Assembly: GCF_036785885.1 (NCBI RefSeq)
Contig: NC_092322.1
Span: forward strand, 19,242,466 to 19,306,465
Reading direction: 5' to 3'
DNA: 64,000 nucleotides
Source: Coffea arabica
Taxonomy: Eukaryota > Streptophyta > Magnoliopsida > Gentianales > Rubiaceae
This document shows positions 37,397 to 48,351 of the stretch, piece after piece (positions within the stretch are counted from its first letter, which is position 1; the number at the start of each line of letters is the position of its first letter). Below the pieces are notes generated by a model that saw only the letters and a program-made list of their open reading frames with translations, was not told the origin of the DNA and searched no databases. The translations under genes and the position numbers were made by a program.

Positions 37397-37987
37397 GAAA
37401 TGTCAGGAGAACGAGCGCGTGCGGGAACATTTGGCTTCTTGTGAGCCCGTATCCTTTTAATGAATGTGTTCTTATTGCTTTCCTTGCTAAATGTTTCTTG
37501 AATTATTGATACTCCATATTTAATGTATTGAAAATGTTGTAATTGTTTCGGGACTTATCATTTGATTTATGACATCATCGATTTATGACATCATTGAAAT
37601 GAACTATTGTGAAACCGATTTGATTACTGATTTTAATGGTTACTCGCTGAGCTTCTAGCTCACCCCAAAAATATTTTATTCCCCTCCACAGGGCTCGTGG
37701 CGAAGGAAGGACTTGTAGTACTTGTTCACGTGACTGGATGGCCTATATCTTGTACAATTTGGATGTTGGAATCATTTTATGTATAGTTGGGAATTAGTTT
37801 CCGCTGCATTTGTGACATGTAATTATTGGAGACTTGGATGTATATTTGTGGACCATGTGATGTATATTTGAGGTTTATTCTTGTAATTCATTTGAGGACT
37901 TTAGTGATCGACTGAGTCCCGGCGAGAGCTGGGCAGGCGGGCCGCCAAACCCTTTGGTTCGCCTTAGGGGGAGATGGGGCCGTCACA

Positions 37988-38155
37988 GGTGGTATCAGAG
38001 CTTAGGCTTCAGATCTCTGTAGTGTATCCTAGGCTTGAAGTTTAGGATGCCGGACTGTGGGTTTGGTTGAAAAATTAGTGATTCTTGCGGGATATCTCGA
38101 CTTGATTGGTACAAGATGGAATGTCGAGGACGACATTCTTTTAAGGAGGGGAGAT
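37988..38155 (+). other. Family A internal segment 2 (168 bp)
   Basis: Primer site TGGTATCAGAGC at 37990-38001 and purine tract directly before LTR3 at 38156. Appears identical to segment 1. Confidence 0.93.
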
Positions 38156-40989
38156 TGTGACGCCCCGAAGAAAAAGAGTTTGAGAACCCGGAAATTTTCT
38201 AATTTTCTAGGGTTTATTTTTTTAACGCTCGCCTTTTCTACATTTTCTTGATTAGAAAAATTCCCCAGATAAAGTTTATGAGCAAAAATAGTTTTAAAAT
38301 GATTTTTCTAGTATCGGTTAGTTTTTGAGAAATTAAAAGCGTATTTTGGACGTGGGACCCGCAAGTGCGGTAAATGCATTATATTTTTTGACAACTTGTT
38401 GGAATTTTGTATTAAGTGATATTATTTTAAAAGGTGTTAAGATATTTGTATTGGAGAGACAAAAAGATAAGTTTTGAACCAAAAGGTGACAAGTGTCACC
38501 TTGTGATTTAATCTTGGACTTTGATCATTTGACTTTACCTTTACCTTTACCAAATAAATACAAAAAAATTGATCAAAATAAGCTTCATTTTGCAAGCTCC
38601 TTGGCCGAATGTTCTTGCTCAAGAAAGAAAGAAAAGCTCTCAATTTCTTCCTTCTATTTCTTGCTCAATCTTCAAATCCAGCCAATGAAACTCCAAATCA
38701 TTCCATAAAATCTCTTTGCTAAGTGGTCTTGAGGTGTTTTGTGGAGTTGTTTGGAAAGCTAAGGTGACTAGTTGCTCTATCTCTTGTATTGCTAAGGTGA
38801 GTTGTGAAGGACCCCTCTCCTTCCTTAATTGATGCTTAATTCATGATTAGTGGTGGTATAAGGTGCAACTTTATGGATTATTTCTTGGTTTTGGTTGAAT
38901 TGGTGAAGTTTTATTATTTTTGGGGATTTTTCTGTTTTAATATAAACATGGTTGTGTGGCTATATATGATGATTGGAAATGATGTTTAAGGACTCTATGA
39001 GGTGGAAAAAGTGATTAATTGCAACCAATTTCTGTTTTGGACCAAAAATTGAAAAGTGAGGGTTTTGTGATGAACATTCTGTCCGAATTTTTAGGTCCTA
39101 GATAGAGGCCGAATTGGCCTTTGCTTAAAACATGAAAGTTGTAGGGAATGACATTTTAAAGGTGCCTACAAAATTTCAGATCAATCGGAGTAGTGTGGAA
39201 TGAGAAAAGTCGAAATTACTATTGCTGTTCTGGTTTTACCCGAAATTGGGATTTGCTTCTGTAATTGGTTGTTTTGGTCTGGATTGCTTCCGAATGAGTT
39301 CTTGAGGCCTTCTGATGAAATTTATCCCTGTTTCTTAGCTCTCATTTGGTTTTGGAATTTCTGGATTTGGACTTGTAGAGCCTGAGTTATGATGTTTCCG
39401 CTAGAATGCGTTTTGGTGAATCTATTTTTGTGATTCTGGTGTAGTATCTTGCATTTTTGACCTGGATACACTCGAAACTGGGTTGAGTGACCTTCTTCAA
39501 TATTGTAACCCTATCTCTTAGCTTCGAAACGGTGGGTCTTGAACCTTCATCCGACAATTGTAGCGCCTTTGGTACCATTACCGCAAAATGACGTCAAAAC
39601 TGTTTTTCTGGTTTTGAGCTTAACTTTCATTTCCGAACTTTTCCCTAGCTTGACTTGTACTAGTACTACTTGGAGCTTGTTGAATGGCTAGTGGATGAAC
39701 TTTGCTGTTGTGTGTGTACCTTTGGGACTGGTTGAGGAAATAATGAAGCCATGATGGCTGGAAAAGTTAGCAAATTCAGGGGAAGTGCTGTCCGAACTTT
39801 TAAAGGAACTTGTTTGCGTTGGGTTTGTGATCTAAGGCTTGGATTTGAGCAAGGCAATGTTATATGATGGATGGGTTCTGAGCCATGGAGGTGAGTGACC
39901 CTAAACTATTTCCAAAGTACTTGTGAAACGTTTCTTGCATTATTTACTTTTGAACTGTTTCCAAAGTTACTTTTGAACTGTTTTCTTGCATATCATGCGT
40001 GCTTATATGAGAGTGTTACTTGTTTGATATATTTTCTTGACTTATTGGCTTGTTATTATGGATTGATAATGTGTTAAGTGCTTTCAATGATTGTTAAAAC
40101 GAGTTTTCTGGGCGAGTGTGTACTTTATCGCACTCGGCCTAAATAAATGTGAAATTTTCATGATTAATGATTAAATGCTACTTGCGCATGAATGTAAGCC
40201 TTTTGGGCTGAACTGGCCATTGCCCCTTGTTACCGGTCGTCTCGAGCCAGAAGCGGACTCGGTCGGGCGATTAGGGACCTGGGTGAACGTTTGGTATACT
40301 CGAGTATTACCTTTGTAGGTTGGTGGAGGTTGGTGGAGCCTGGACGATGTCCGGGAAAGGTTGAATGAAAAAATGCAATTTCAAATGAAAAAAAAAAGGA
40401 AATGTCAGGAGAACGAGCGCGTGCGGGAACATTTGGCTCCTTGTGAGCCCGTATCCTTTTAATGAATGTGTTCTTATTGCTTTCCTTGCTAAATGTTTCT
40501 TGAATTATTGATACTCCATATTTAATGTATTGAAAATGTTGTAATTGTTTCGGGACTTATCATTTGATTTATGACATCATCGATTTATGACATCATTGAA
40601 ATGAACTATTGTGAAACCGATTTGATTACTGATTTTAATGGTTACTCGCTGAGCTTCTAGCTCACCCCAAAAATATTTTATTCCCCTCCACAGGGCTCGT
40701 GGCGAAGGAAGGACTTGTAGTACTTGTTCACGTGACTGGATGGCCTATATCTTGTACAATTTGGATGTTGGAATCATTTTATGTATAGTTGGGAATTAGT
40801 TTCCGCTGCATTTGTGACATGTAATTATTGGAGACTTGGATGTATATTTGTGGACCATGTGATGTATATTTGAGGTTTATTCTTGTAATTCATTTGAGGA
40901 CTTTAGTGATCGACTGAGTCCCGGCGAGAGCTGGGCAGGCGGGCCGCCAAACCCTTTGGTTCGCCTTAGGGGGAGATGGGGCCGTCACA
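38156..40989 (+). repeat. Family A LTR3 (no B insertion, 2834 bp)
   Basis: Uninterrupted copy. The B target site reads AAAAAGGAAATGTCAGGAG around 40398, proving B is an insertion in LTR1/LTR2. It shares GGTCTGGATTGC and TTGGCTCCTTG with LTR4 but CAGATCAATCGG with LTR2, so it is a mosaic of neighbouring LTRs. Confidence 0.95.
39891..40693 (+). other. Candidate leader intron in A LTR
   Basis: Donor GAG/GTGAGTGA at 39891 and acceptor CCCCTCCACAG/GG ending at 40693, 803 bp apart; best seen in LTR3, which lacks the B insertion. In LTR4 the donor reads GAG/TTGAGT (near 42891), so it is lost there. Inferred from consensus and from the parallel sites in families B and C. Confidence 0.4.
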
Positions 40990-41157
40990 GGTGGTATCAG
41001 AGCTTAGGCTTCAGATCTCTGTAGTGTATCCTAGGCTTGAAGTTTAGGATGCCGGACTGTGGGTTTGGTTGAAAAATTAGTGATTCTTGCGGGATATCTC
41101 GACTTGATTGGTACAAGATGGAATGTCGAGGACGACATTCTTTTAAGGAGGGGAGAT
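40990..41157 (+). other. Family A internal segment 3 (168 bp)
   Basis: Primer site at 40992-41003 and purine tract ending at 41157. Same length and sequence as the other two segments by eye. Confidence 0.93.
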
Positions 41158-43988
41158 TGTGACGCCCCGAAGAAAAAGAGTTTGAGAACCCGGAAATTTT
41201 CTAATTTTCTAGGGTTTATTTTTTTAACGCTCGCCTTTTCTACATTTTCTTGATTAGAAAAATTCCCCAGATAAAGTTTATGAGCAAAAATAGTTTTAAA
41301 ATGATTTTTCTAGTATCGGTTAGTTTTTGAGAAATTAAAAGCGTATTTTGGACGTGGGACCCGCAAGTGCGGTAAATGCATTATATTTTTTGACAACTTG
41401 TTGGAATTTTGTATTAAGTGATATTATTTTAAAAGGTGTTAAGATATTTGTATTGGAGAGACAAAAAGATAAGTTTTGAACCAAAAGGTGACAAGTGTCA
41501 CCTTGTGATTTAATCTTGGACTTTGATCATTTGACTTTACCTTTACCTTTACCAAATAAATACAAAAAAATTGATCAAAATAAGCTTCATTTTGCAAGCT
41601 CCTTGGCCGAATGTTCTTGCTCAAGAAAGAAAGAAAAGCTCTCAATTTCTTCCTTCTATTTCTTGCTCAATCTTCAAATCCAGCCAATGAAACTCCAAAT
41701 CATTCCATAAAATCTCTTTGCTAAGTGGTCTTGAGGTGTTTTGTGGAGTTGTTTGGAAAGCTAAGGTGACTAGTTGCTCTATCTCTTGTATTGCTAAGGT
41801 GAGTTGTGAAGGACCCCTCTCCTTCCTTAATTGATGCTTAATTCATGATTAGTGGTGGTATAAGGTGCAACTTTATGGATTATTTCTTGGTTTTGGTTGA
41901 ATTGGTGAAGTTTTATTATTTTTGGGGATTTTTCTGTTTTAATATAAACAAGGTTGTGTGGCTATATATGATGATTGGAAATGATGTTTAAGGACTCTAT
42001 GAGGTGGAAAAAGTGATTAATTGCAACCAATTTCTGTTTTGGACCAAAAATTGAAAAGTGAGGGTTTTGTGATGAACATTCTGTCCGAATTTTTAGGTCC
42101 TAGATAGAGGCCGAATTGGCCTTTGCTTAAAACATGAAAGTTGTAGGGAATGACATTTTAAAGGTGTCTACAAAATTTCAGGTCAATCGGAGTAGTGTGG
42201 AATGAGAAAAGTCGAAATTACTATTGCTGTTCTGGTTTTACCCGAAATTGGGATTTGCTTCTGTAATTGGTTGTTTTGGTCTGGATTGCTTCCGAATGAG
42301 TTCTTGAGGCCTTCTGATGAAATTTAGCCCTGTTTCTTAGCTCTCATTTGGTTTTGGAATTTCTGGATTTGGACTTGTAGAGCCTGAGTTATGATGTTTC
42401 CGCTAGAATGCGTTTTGGTGAATCTGTTTTTGTGATTCTGGTGTAGTATCTTGCATTTTTGACCTGGATACACTCGAAACTGGGTTGAGTGACCTTCTTC
42501 AATATTGTAACCCTATCTTTTAGCTTCGAAACGGTGGGTCTTGAACCTTCATCGGACAATCGTAACGCCTTTGGTACCATTACCGCAAAATGACGTCAAA
42601 ACTATTTTTCTGGTTTTGAGCTTAACTTTCATTTCTGAACTTTTCCCTAGCTTGACTTGTACTAGTACTACTTGGAGCTTGTTGAATGGCTAGTGGATGA
42701 ACTTGTTGTTGTGTGTGTACCTTTGGAACTGGCTGAGGAAATAATGAAGCCATGATGGCTGGAAAAGTTAGCAAATTCAGGGGAAGTGCTGTCCGAACTT
42801 TTAAAGGAACTTGTTTGCGTTGGATTTGTGATCTAAGACTTGGATTTGAGCAAGGCAATGTTATATGATGGATGGGTTCTGAGCCATGGAGTTGAGTGAC
42901 CCTAAACTATTTCCAAAGTACTTGTGAAACGTTTCTTGCATTATTTACTTTTGAACTGTTTCCAAAGTTACTTTTGAACTGTTTTCTTGCATATCATGCG
43001 TGCTTATATGAGAGTGTTCCTTGTTTGATATATTTTCTTGACTTATTGGCTTGTTATTATGGATTGATAATGTGTTAAGTGCTTTCAATGATTGTTAAAA
43101 CGAGTTTTCTGGGCGAGTGTGTACTTTATCGCACTCGGCCTAAATAAATGTGAAATTTTCATGATTAATGATTAAATGCTACTTGCGCATGAATGTAAGC
43201 CTTTTGGGCTGAACTGGCCATTGCCCCTTGTTACCGGTCGTCTCGAGCCAGAAGCGGACTCGGTCGGGCGATTAGGGATCTGGGTGAACGTTTGGTATAC
43301 TCGAGTATTACCTTTGTAGGTTGGTGGAGGTTGGTGGAGCCTGGACGATGTCCGGGAAAGGTTGAATGAAAAAATGCAATTTCAAATGAAAAAAAAGGAA
43401 ATGTCAGGAGAACGAGCGCGTGCGGGAACATTTGGCTCCTTGTGAGCCCGTATCCTTTTAATGAATGTGTTCTTATTGCTTTCCTTGCTAAATGTTTCTT
43501 GAATTATTGATACTCCATATTTAATGTATTGAAAATGTTGTAATTGTTTCGGGACTTATCATTTGATTTATGACATCATCGATTTATGACATCATTGAAA
43601 TGAACTATTGTGAAACCGATTTGATTACTGATTTTAATGGTTACTCGCTGAGCTTCTAACTCACCCCAAAAATATTTTATTCCCCTCCACAGGGCTCGTG
43701 GCGAAGGAAGGACTTGTAGTACTTGTTCACGTGACTGGATGGCCTATATCTTGTACAATTTGGATGTTGGAATCATTTTATGTATAGTTGGGAATTAGTT
43801 TCCGCTGCATTTGTGACATGTAATTATTGGAGACTTGGATGTATATTTGTGGACCATGTGATGTATATTTGAGGTTTATTCTTGTAATTCATTTGAGGAC
43901 TTTAGTGATCGACTGAGTCCCGGCGAGAGCTGGGCAGGCGGGCCGCCAAACCCTTTGGTTCGCCTTAGGGGGAGGTGGGGCCGTCACA
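41158..43988 (+). repeat. Family A LTR4 (rightmost, most diverged)
   Basis: 2831 bp. The first ~780 bp match LTR2/3 closely. From about 41950 on it carries about 20 private changes (for example AACAAGGTTG, GGTGTCTAC, GAGTTGAGTG, TCTAACTCACC, GGGGGAGGTGGGG). This fits LTR4 being the original 3' LTR of the founder, with its 5' part replaced during array formation. Confidence 0.94.
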
Positions 43989-44103
43989 GGGGTTATGAGT
44001 GATAGAAAATCGTTATTTCTTCAGGCGCTCAAGAGGATTTTCAAGAGAATCTCGGAACGGACGCCTAAAAGTTTATTTGTTCACTTACTCAGTTTTGACA
44101 ATG
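43989..44103 (+). repeat. Tekay 5' LTR, fragment 2
   Basis: 115 bp, from GGGGTTATGAGTGATAG to CTCAGTTTTGACAATG, matching 63028-63140 in the 3' LTR. It separates the family A array from the Sirevirus. Confidence 0.9.
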
Positions 44104-45210
44104 TGTTTATCTCAATTCATATCTTTTGATGATTACAAAACATTTGGATGTTACTAATACTTTTTGTAGAGATCCTTTTCAGAAATGACACCAAACAGGA
44201 AAAGAAGATCAAAGAGAATGAATAGTGCTGAGAATGATGTCGGACGCACAAAAGGAGATTATCGGACGTCCGACATCCTTTGAGTATCTTCGGACGTGTG
44301 AAGAACTCAGACTCGGACGTCCGAAGAAGACAAGCCAGGGTTTCTATGATTACTGATCATGATCGGATGCTCAACACCTGAGTATCGTCCGACAAGCGTT
44401 GCTGCTCTTCGGGCGCAACATTCTGGACGCATCGGCCGTCCGAAGGAATTGAAGAAGAAGTTCCAAGTGTGCATTCTACCCTCGGACGCATGATGATAAG
44501 GGATTGGACGTCCTAAGAGATTCAAGAAAACTTCCAGAACTCATTGATCTCGTTCGGACGCATAAAAACTAAACATCGGACGTCCGACAGCACCAACGGC
44601 TAGTTGACTCTTCAGTTGCCTTCTGTCCGTTGACAGCATTAATTGAAAAATTTTCTGGTCTCCTATAAAAAGAACAAAGTCAACCACCTCAGAAGAACTT
44701 TGCACATCAAGTCTACATCAGATCGTGAGTGATTCAAGTGTTAGAATACTCAAAAGGAACATTTGTACTCTTAGCTTGTGCAATCTTCTTGTAGTTTTTC
44801 AAGTGTGACACAGCTTCTTCAATTGTGTAGCTTAGTGAGGGTTCTTCGAGTGTTTGTTAAACTTCCTTGCTTGATCAAGTGTGGTTTGGGGCAAGAAGGA
44901 AGTGATCCCTCCCTTATACACAAGATATTGGTTGCAAGACTGTTCAACTTGAAGTAACTTGGTATATAAAAGTGTTGTTCAAACTTCAGTTGTGTTTGAA
45001 GCCTGGTTTGTTTTTCTACTTTCATTTACTGCTTTTCTACATAAACTGTTCTCCTTTTCATCTCACGAATACCTATGCTCTCTTGTTATCTGGTCCATTG
45101 GGTGGTCTTTGAGAAAAGAAAGGTAGACTTTTAAAAAAAGTGGCCTATATCTTAGCTGTTTTTTGAAAACCTAATTCACCCCCCTTTTAGGTTGTTTTCG
45201 ATCCTTACAA
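44104..45210 (+). repeat. Sirevirus 5' LTR (1107 bp)
   Basis: Starts TGTTTATCTCAATTC, ends GATCCTTACA. Contains three copies of the palindrome TCGGACGTCCGA (44262-44273, 44313-44324, 44576-44587) plus half-sites CGGACG. It has about 47 bp (within ~44385-44440) that are missing in the 3' LTR. Confidence 0.95.
44664..44670 (+). promoter_or_regulatory. TATA box in Sirevirus 5' LTR
   Basis: TATAAAA within TCTCCTATAAAAAGAAC, placed about 80 bp after the last palindrome; repeated at 53513-53519 in the 3' LTR. The palindromes therefore lie upstream of the probable start site, as expected for enhancer-like repeats. Confidence 0.65.
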
Positions 45211-45212
45211 TT

Positions 45213-45223
45213 GGTATCAGAGT
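45213..45223 (+). other. Sirevirus primer-binding site (tRNA-iMet)
   Basis: TGGTATCAGAG two bases after the 5' LTR, complementary to the 3' end of initiator tRNA-Met; the match stops at base 11 (next base T instead of C). Confidence 0.9.
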
Positions 45224-45264
45224 TTGGTCTCCTAGAGATTAATCTCAAGCGGTTTGGGGTAAAA

Positions 45265-46980
45265 ATGACAACCAATCATGCCATGTTTGTTGAGGGACAA
45301 TCAGTCACTAGGCCTCCCATGTTTACTGGTTCCAATTATGTTAGTTGGAAAGAAAGAATGATTATCTTCTTGCAATCCATTGATATTGAGCTATGATTTA
45401 TTGTGAATGAAGGACCGCATGATGCTAACTTTCTTGATGCAGAAACAGGTTTGTTACGGCAAAAAACAAGAGTTGAGATGAATGCTCAAGATAGAACCAA
45501 TCTCGCATTGAATGCCAAAGCCATGAATGTTCTTTATAGTGCCTTAGATTCAAATGAGTCAATTAGAGTAAAAGAATGTAAATCTGCCAAAGAAATGTGG
45601 GATAAGTTAAGAGAAATTCATGAGGGTAGTGACAACGTGAGAGAACAAAAAAAATCCATTCTGGTCACTAAGTATGAATCTTTTAAGATGGAGCCTCATG
45701 AAAACATAGATAAAATATATTGTAGATTCAATGATCTGATCAAGGATTTAGAGGTGCTTGAGAAGGAGTACTCTCTAGGTGAAAAGAACGGAAAAATTCT
45801 GAATGCTCTATCAAAGGATTGGGAAAGCAAAGTGACTGCCATAGAGCAAGCCAAGGATCTAAACTCTTTATCCATTGAATCTCTGATTAACTCTCTAACT
45901 TCTTACGAACTGAAACTTAAATCTAAGATGCAGGATGAAGAAGACACAAAAGGAAGAAAGAGTATTGCTCTGAAATCTTCACAAGATGAAGATGAAACAG
46001 CCTCACGGGATGAAAATGATTTGGAAGGTGATGACAGTGATATTACACTCATCACAAGAGGCTTCAAAAGATTTCTCAATAAGAGAAGATTTAGGAAAGG
46101 CGGATCCAGCAATTCCTTCCCAAATCGGTCTAATGACTTCAGAAACAGAGGGAAACTGGAGTTCAACAGGAAGCTAACTGATAAATGTTTTGAATGTGGC
46201 CAACCAGGATACTATGCAAATGAGTGTCCAATGAAGAAAAAGAAGGAAAACAAGGTTGAACGAAAACCAAAGTTCAACAATTTCCAGATTACCTGGAATG
46301 ATTGCAACTCAGAAGGCGAAGTTGAAGAAGAAGGGGAATCTGCTCAAGTGACTTTCATGGCCATTGGAGATGAAGAGGTAACACAATACAACTCTCAAAC
46401 CGATAGTGATAGTGAATCTGATGATGATGTTAATTCTTTTCTAGAAAAAATGCATAACAGCTTGAAAGAATCCTATGTTAAAAACAAGGAACTAAAGCAA
46501 AAAATTAGTTTTCTAATATAAGACAATGCAAATCTTTTTCGACAAAACAAGTGTGTTAAGCATGAAAATGATAACCTGAAAATGACTGAAACTGATATGC
46601 TTGCTGAACTTTACAAAAATAAAAATTTCTGTGACATACTCAGAAGTGAGCAATGTAACTTAAGAAAAAGGATGGATGATTTATGTCAATTGTTACACCA
46701 TTTGAAACAAAACCATCTTCAAAAGAATGACACTGTACCTTATGTTAATACTCATCAAATAAGACTGAATCAAAATGCAAATGAGTTTGCTATTCACAGG
46801 AGAAGGCAAGTCATATTCATTAAACCTGTTCATTTGATTGATCCAATGTCAGTATGCAATTTTTGTTGTCAATTTGGTCACATAAATAGTAACTGTTATG
46901 TTAAGAAAAACATGAGGAATGACATGAGATGCATGTGGGTAGTTAGACATAAGACTAACTCTCAAGGACCCAACATGTAA
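45265..46980 (+). pseudogene. Sirevirus gag (three in-frame stops)
   Basis: Starts at the ATG of MTTNHAMFVEGQS and continues in one frame. The copia Gag core includes PPMFTGSNYVSWKERM, MNVLYSALDSNESIRV and KEMWDKLREIHEGS. A first zinc knuckle at about 46186-46227 reads CFECGQPGYYANEC, where the usual His is Tyr (CX2CX4YX4C). A second knuckle near 46858-46899, CNFCCQFGHINSNC, is intact. The region between them is acidic and Lys-rich. Stops at 45394-45396 (TGA), 46519-46521 (TAA) and 46978-46980 (TAA) break the frame without shifting it. Gag would form the particle and bind RNA; this copy cannot make a full product. A last part with two knuckles is usual in sirevirus gags. Confidence 0.92.
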
Positions 46981-47016
46981 AGGGTACCAAGTATTATCTT
47001 GTGGGTTTGTGTGTAG

Positions 47017-48351
47017 GTGAATCAGGATAACATTGCTAAAGAATCAAAATGGTTCATTGATAGTGAATGTTCAAGACATATGACTGGTGATGCATCACAA
47101 TTCATTAAACTCAAGCAAAAAGCAAGTGGAAAGGTAACGTTTGGAGATGATAACAAAGCCAAAACTGTTGGTATTGGTGATGTTGGTAAGAATGGTCAAA
47201 CCTTTATCCACAATGTTCTTCTCGTTGACAATCTGAGCTACAATTTATTAAGTGTTAGCCAATTGTGTGATAGGAATCTGTTTGTATTATTCAAAAAGCT
47301 TGAATGTCTAATATTTGACTCAAAGTTCAACATTATTTTCAAAGGAAAAAGAGTTAATGATGTCTATATAGTTATTCTTGAAAAAATTGATTCCTCCTAT
47401 CTCAAATGTTTCAAAGTAGCAAATGAGGACCCATGGTTATGGCATAGAAGGCTGTGTCACTTCAATATGGATTTGCTAAAAGAAATCTCTAAAAAGGAAC
47501 TTGTTAGAGGTCTCCCAAAAATCAGATTTGAAAAGGACAGGATTTGTGATGCCTGCCAATTTGAAAAACAAGTCAAGGTATCTTTTAAACCAAAGAAATG
47601 TGTCTCTACTTCAAAACCACTTGAACTTTTGCACCTAGACCTGTTTGGTCCTACGCAAACTACAAGCCTTGGTGGTATCAGATATTATTTTGTGATTGTT
47701 GATAATTATTCTAGATATACTTGGGTGATATTCCTTACTCATAAAGATGATGCCTTTAAGAATTTTACCTCATTATTTGCCAAAGTACAAAATTTGCTTG
47801 GCTTGAAAGTTGTCAGGATTAGAAGTGATAATGGGACAGAATTCAAGTTCTGTGATTTTTCAGAATTTTGTGATCATAATGGCATTACTCATAAATTTTC
47901 TATTGCTAGAGTCCCCCAACAAAATGGAGTTGTAGAAAGAAAAAATAGAACTCTCCAAGAGACTGCTAGAACCATGCTTAGTGAATGCAATTTACCAAAA
48001 TATTTTTGGGCTGAATCCATAAACACAGCCTGTTATACCATGAACAGAGTTCTTCTAAGACCAATTTTGAACAAAACCTCCTATGAGCTCATGTTTGACA
48101 AAAAACCTGTTGTTGGTTACTTCAAAGTATTTGATTGTAAATGTTTCATTTTGAATATCAAGGAACATCTTGGAAAGTTTAACAAGAAATCTTATGAGAG
48201 AATTATCTTGGGATATTGTGAAAATAAAAGAGGTTTCAGAGTTTATAACCGTAGGACACTGATTATAGAGGAAGCGATACACATTACTTTTGATGAATCT
48301 AATGGTGACATCTCTATGAGTTGTGGTGAAGATGATGATACAGGTGTTTAA
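47017..48351 (+). pseudogene. Sirevirus protease and integrase
   Basis: Same frame as gag, separated by a TAG at 47014-47016. The protease active site reads WFIDSECSRHMTG (residues 12-24): the catalytic D-S-G triplet has Glu instead of Gly, so it is probably inactive. The integrase follows: zinc finger H143, H148, C177, C180 (WHRRLCHFN ... CDACQFEK) and the catalytic triad D208 (LHLDLFGP), D271 (RSDNGTEF) and E307 (VVERKNR), with 35 residues between the last two. A copia-type C-terminal part (FGYLGKF-like KEHLGKFNKKSYERIILGY) follows. It ends at a TAA (48349-48351). Integrase before RT is the copia gene order. Confidence 0.94.

Larger units (their letters stand above)
29703..37987 (+). repeat. 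Family A LTR2 (carries second B copy)
   Basis: 8285 bp, a near-perfect repeat of LTR1 with the B insertion at the same base. The only size difference is the 12 bp missing in B copy 2. Single-base differences seen by eye include 22264/30729 (GGTCAATCGG against GATCAATCGG) and the G/A change in CCTGGACGATG (23429) versus CCTGAACGATG. Confidence 0.95.
21238..43988 (+). mobile_element. Tandem array of a coding-less LTR element (family A)
   Basis: Four LTRs and three 168-bp internal segments: LTR1-int-LTR2-int-LTR3-int-LTR4. LTRs begin TGTGACGCCCCGAA and end GGGGCCGTCACA. Without the nested B element each is 2831-2834 bp. The array sits inside the Tekay LTR; flanks are ATGGT on the left and GGGGT on the right, an imperfect 5-bp duplication at best, but flanking continuity with 63021-63040 proves a single insertion locus. 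A basic element of LTR-168-LTR would be 5836 bp. The array is best explained by unequal recombination between LTRs plus duplication of an 8.46-kb unit. Confidence 0.93.

Noticed and set aside
21238..43988. Satellite or centromeric repeat array
   Set aside because: Unit boundaries are exact LTR ends with primer site and polypurine tract, so these are element-derived copies.
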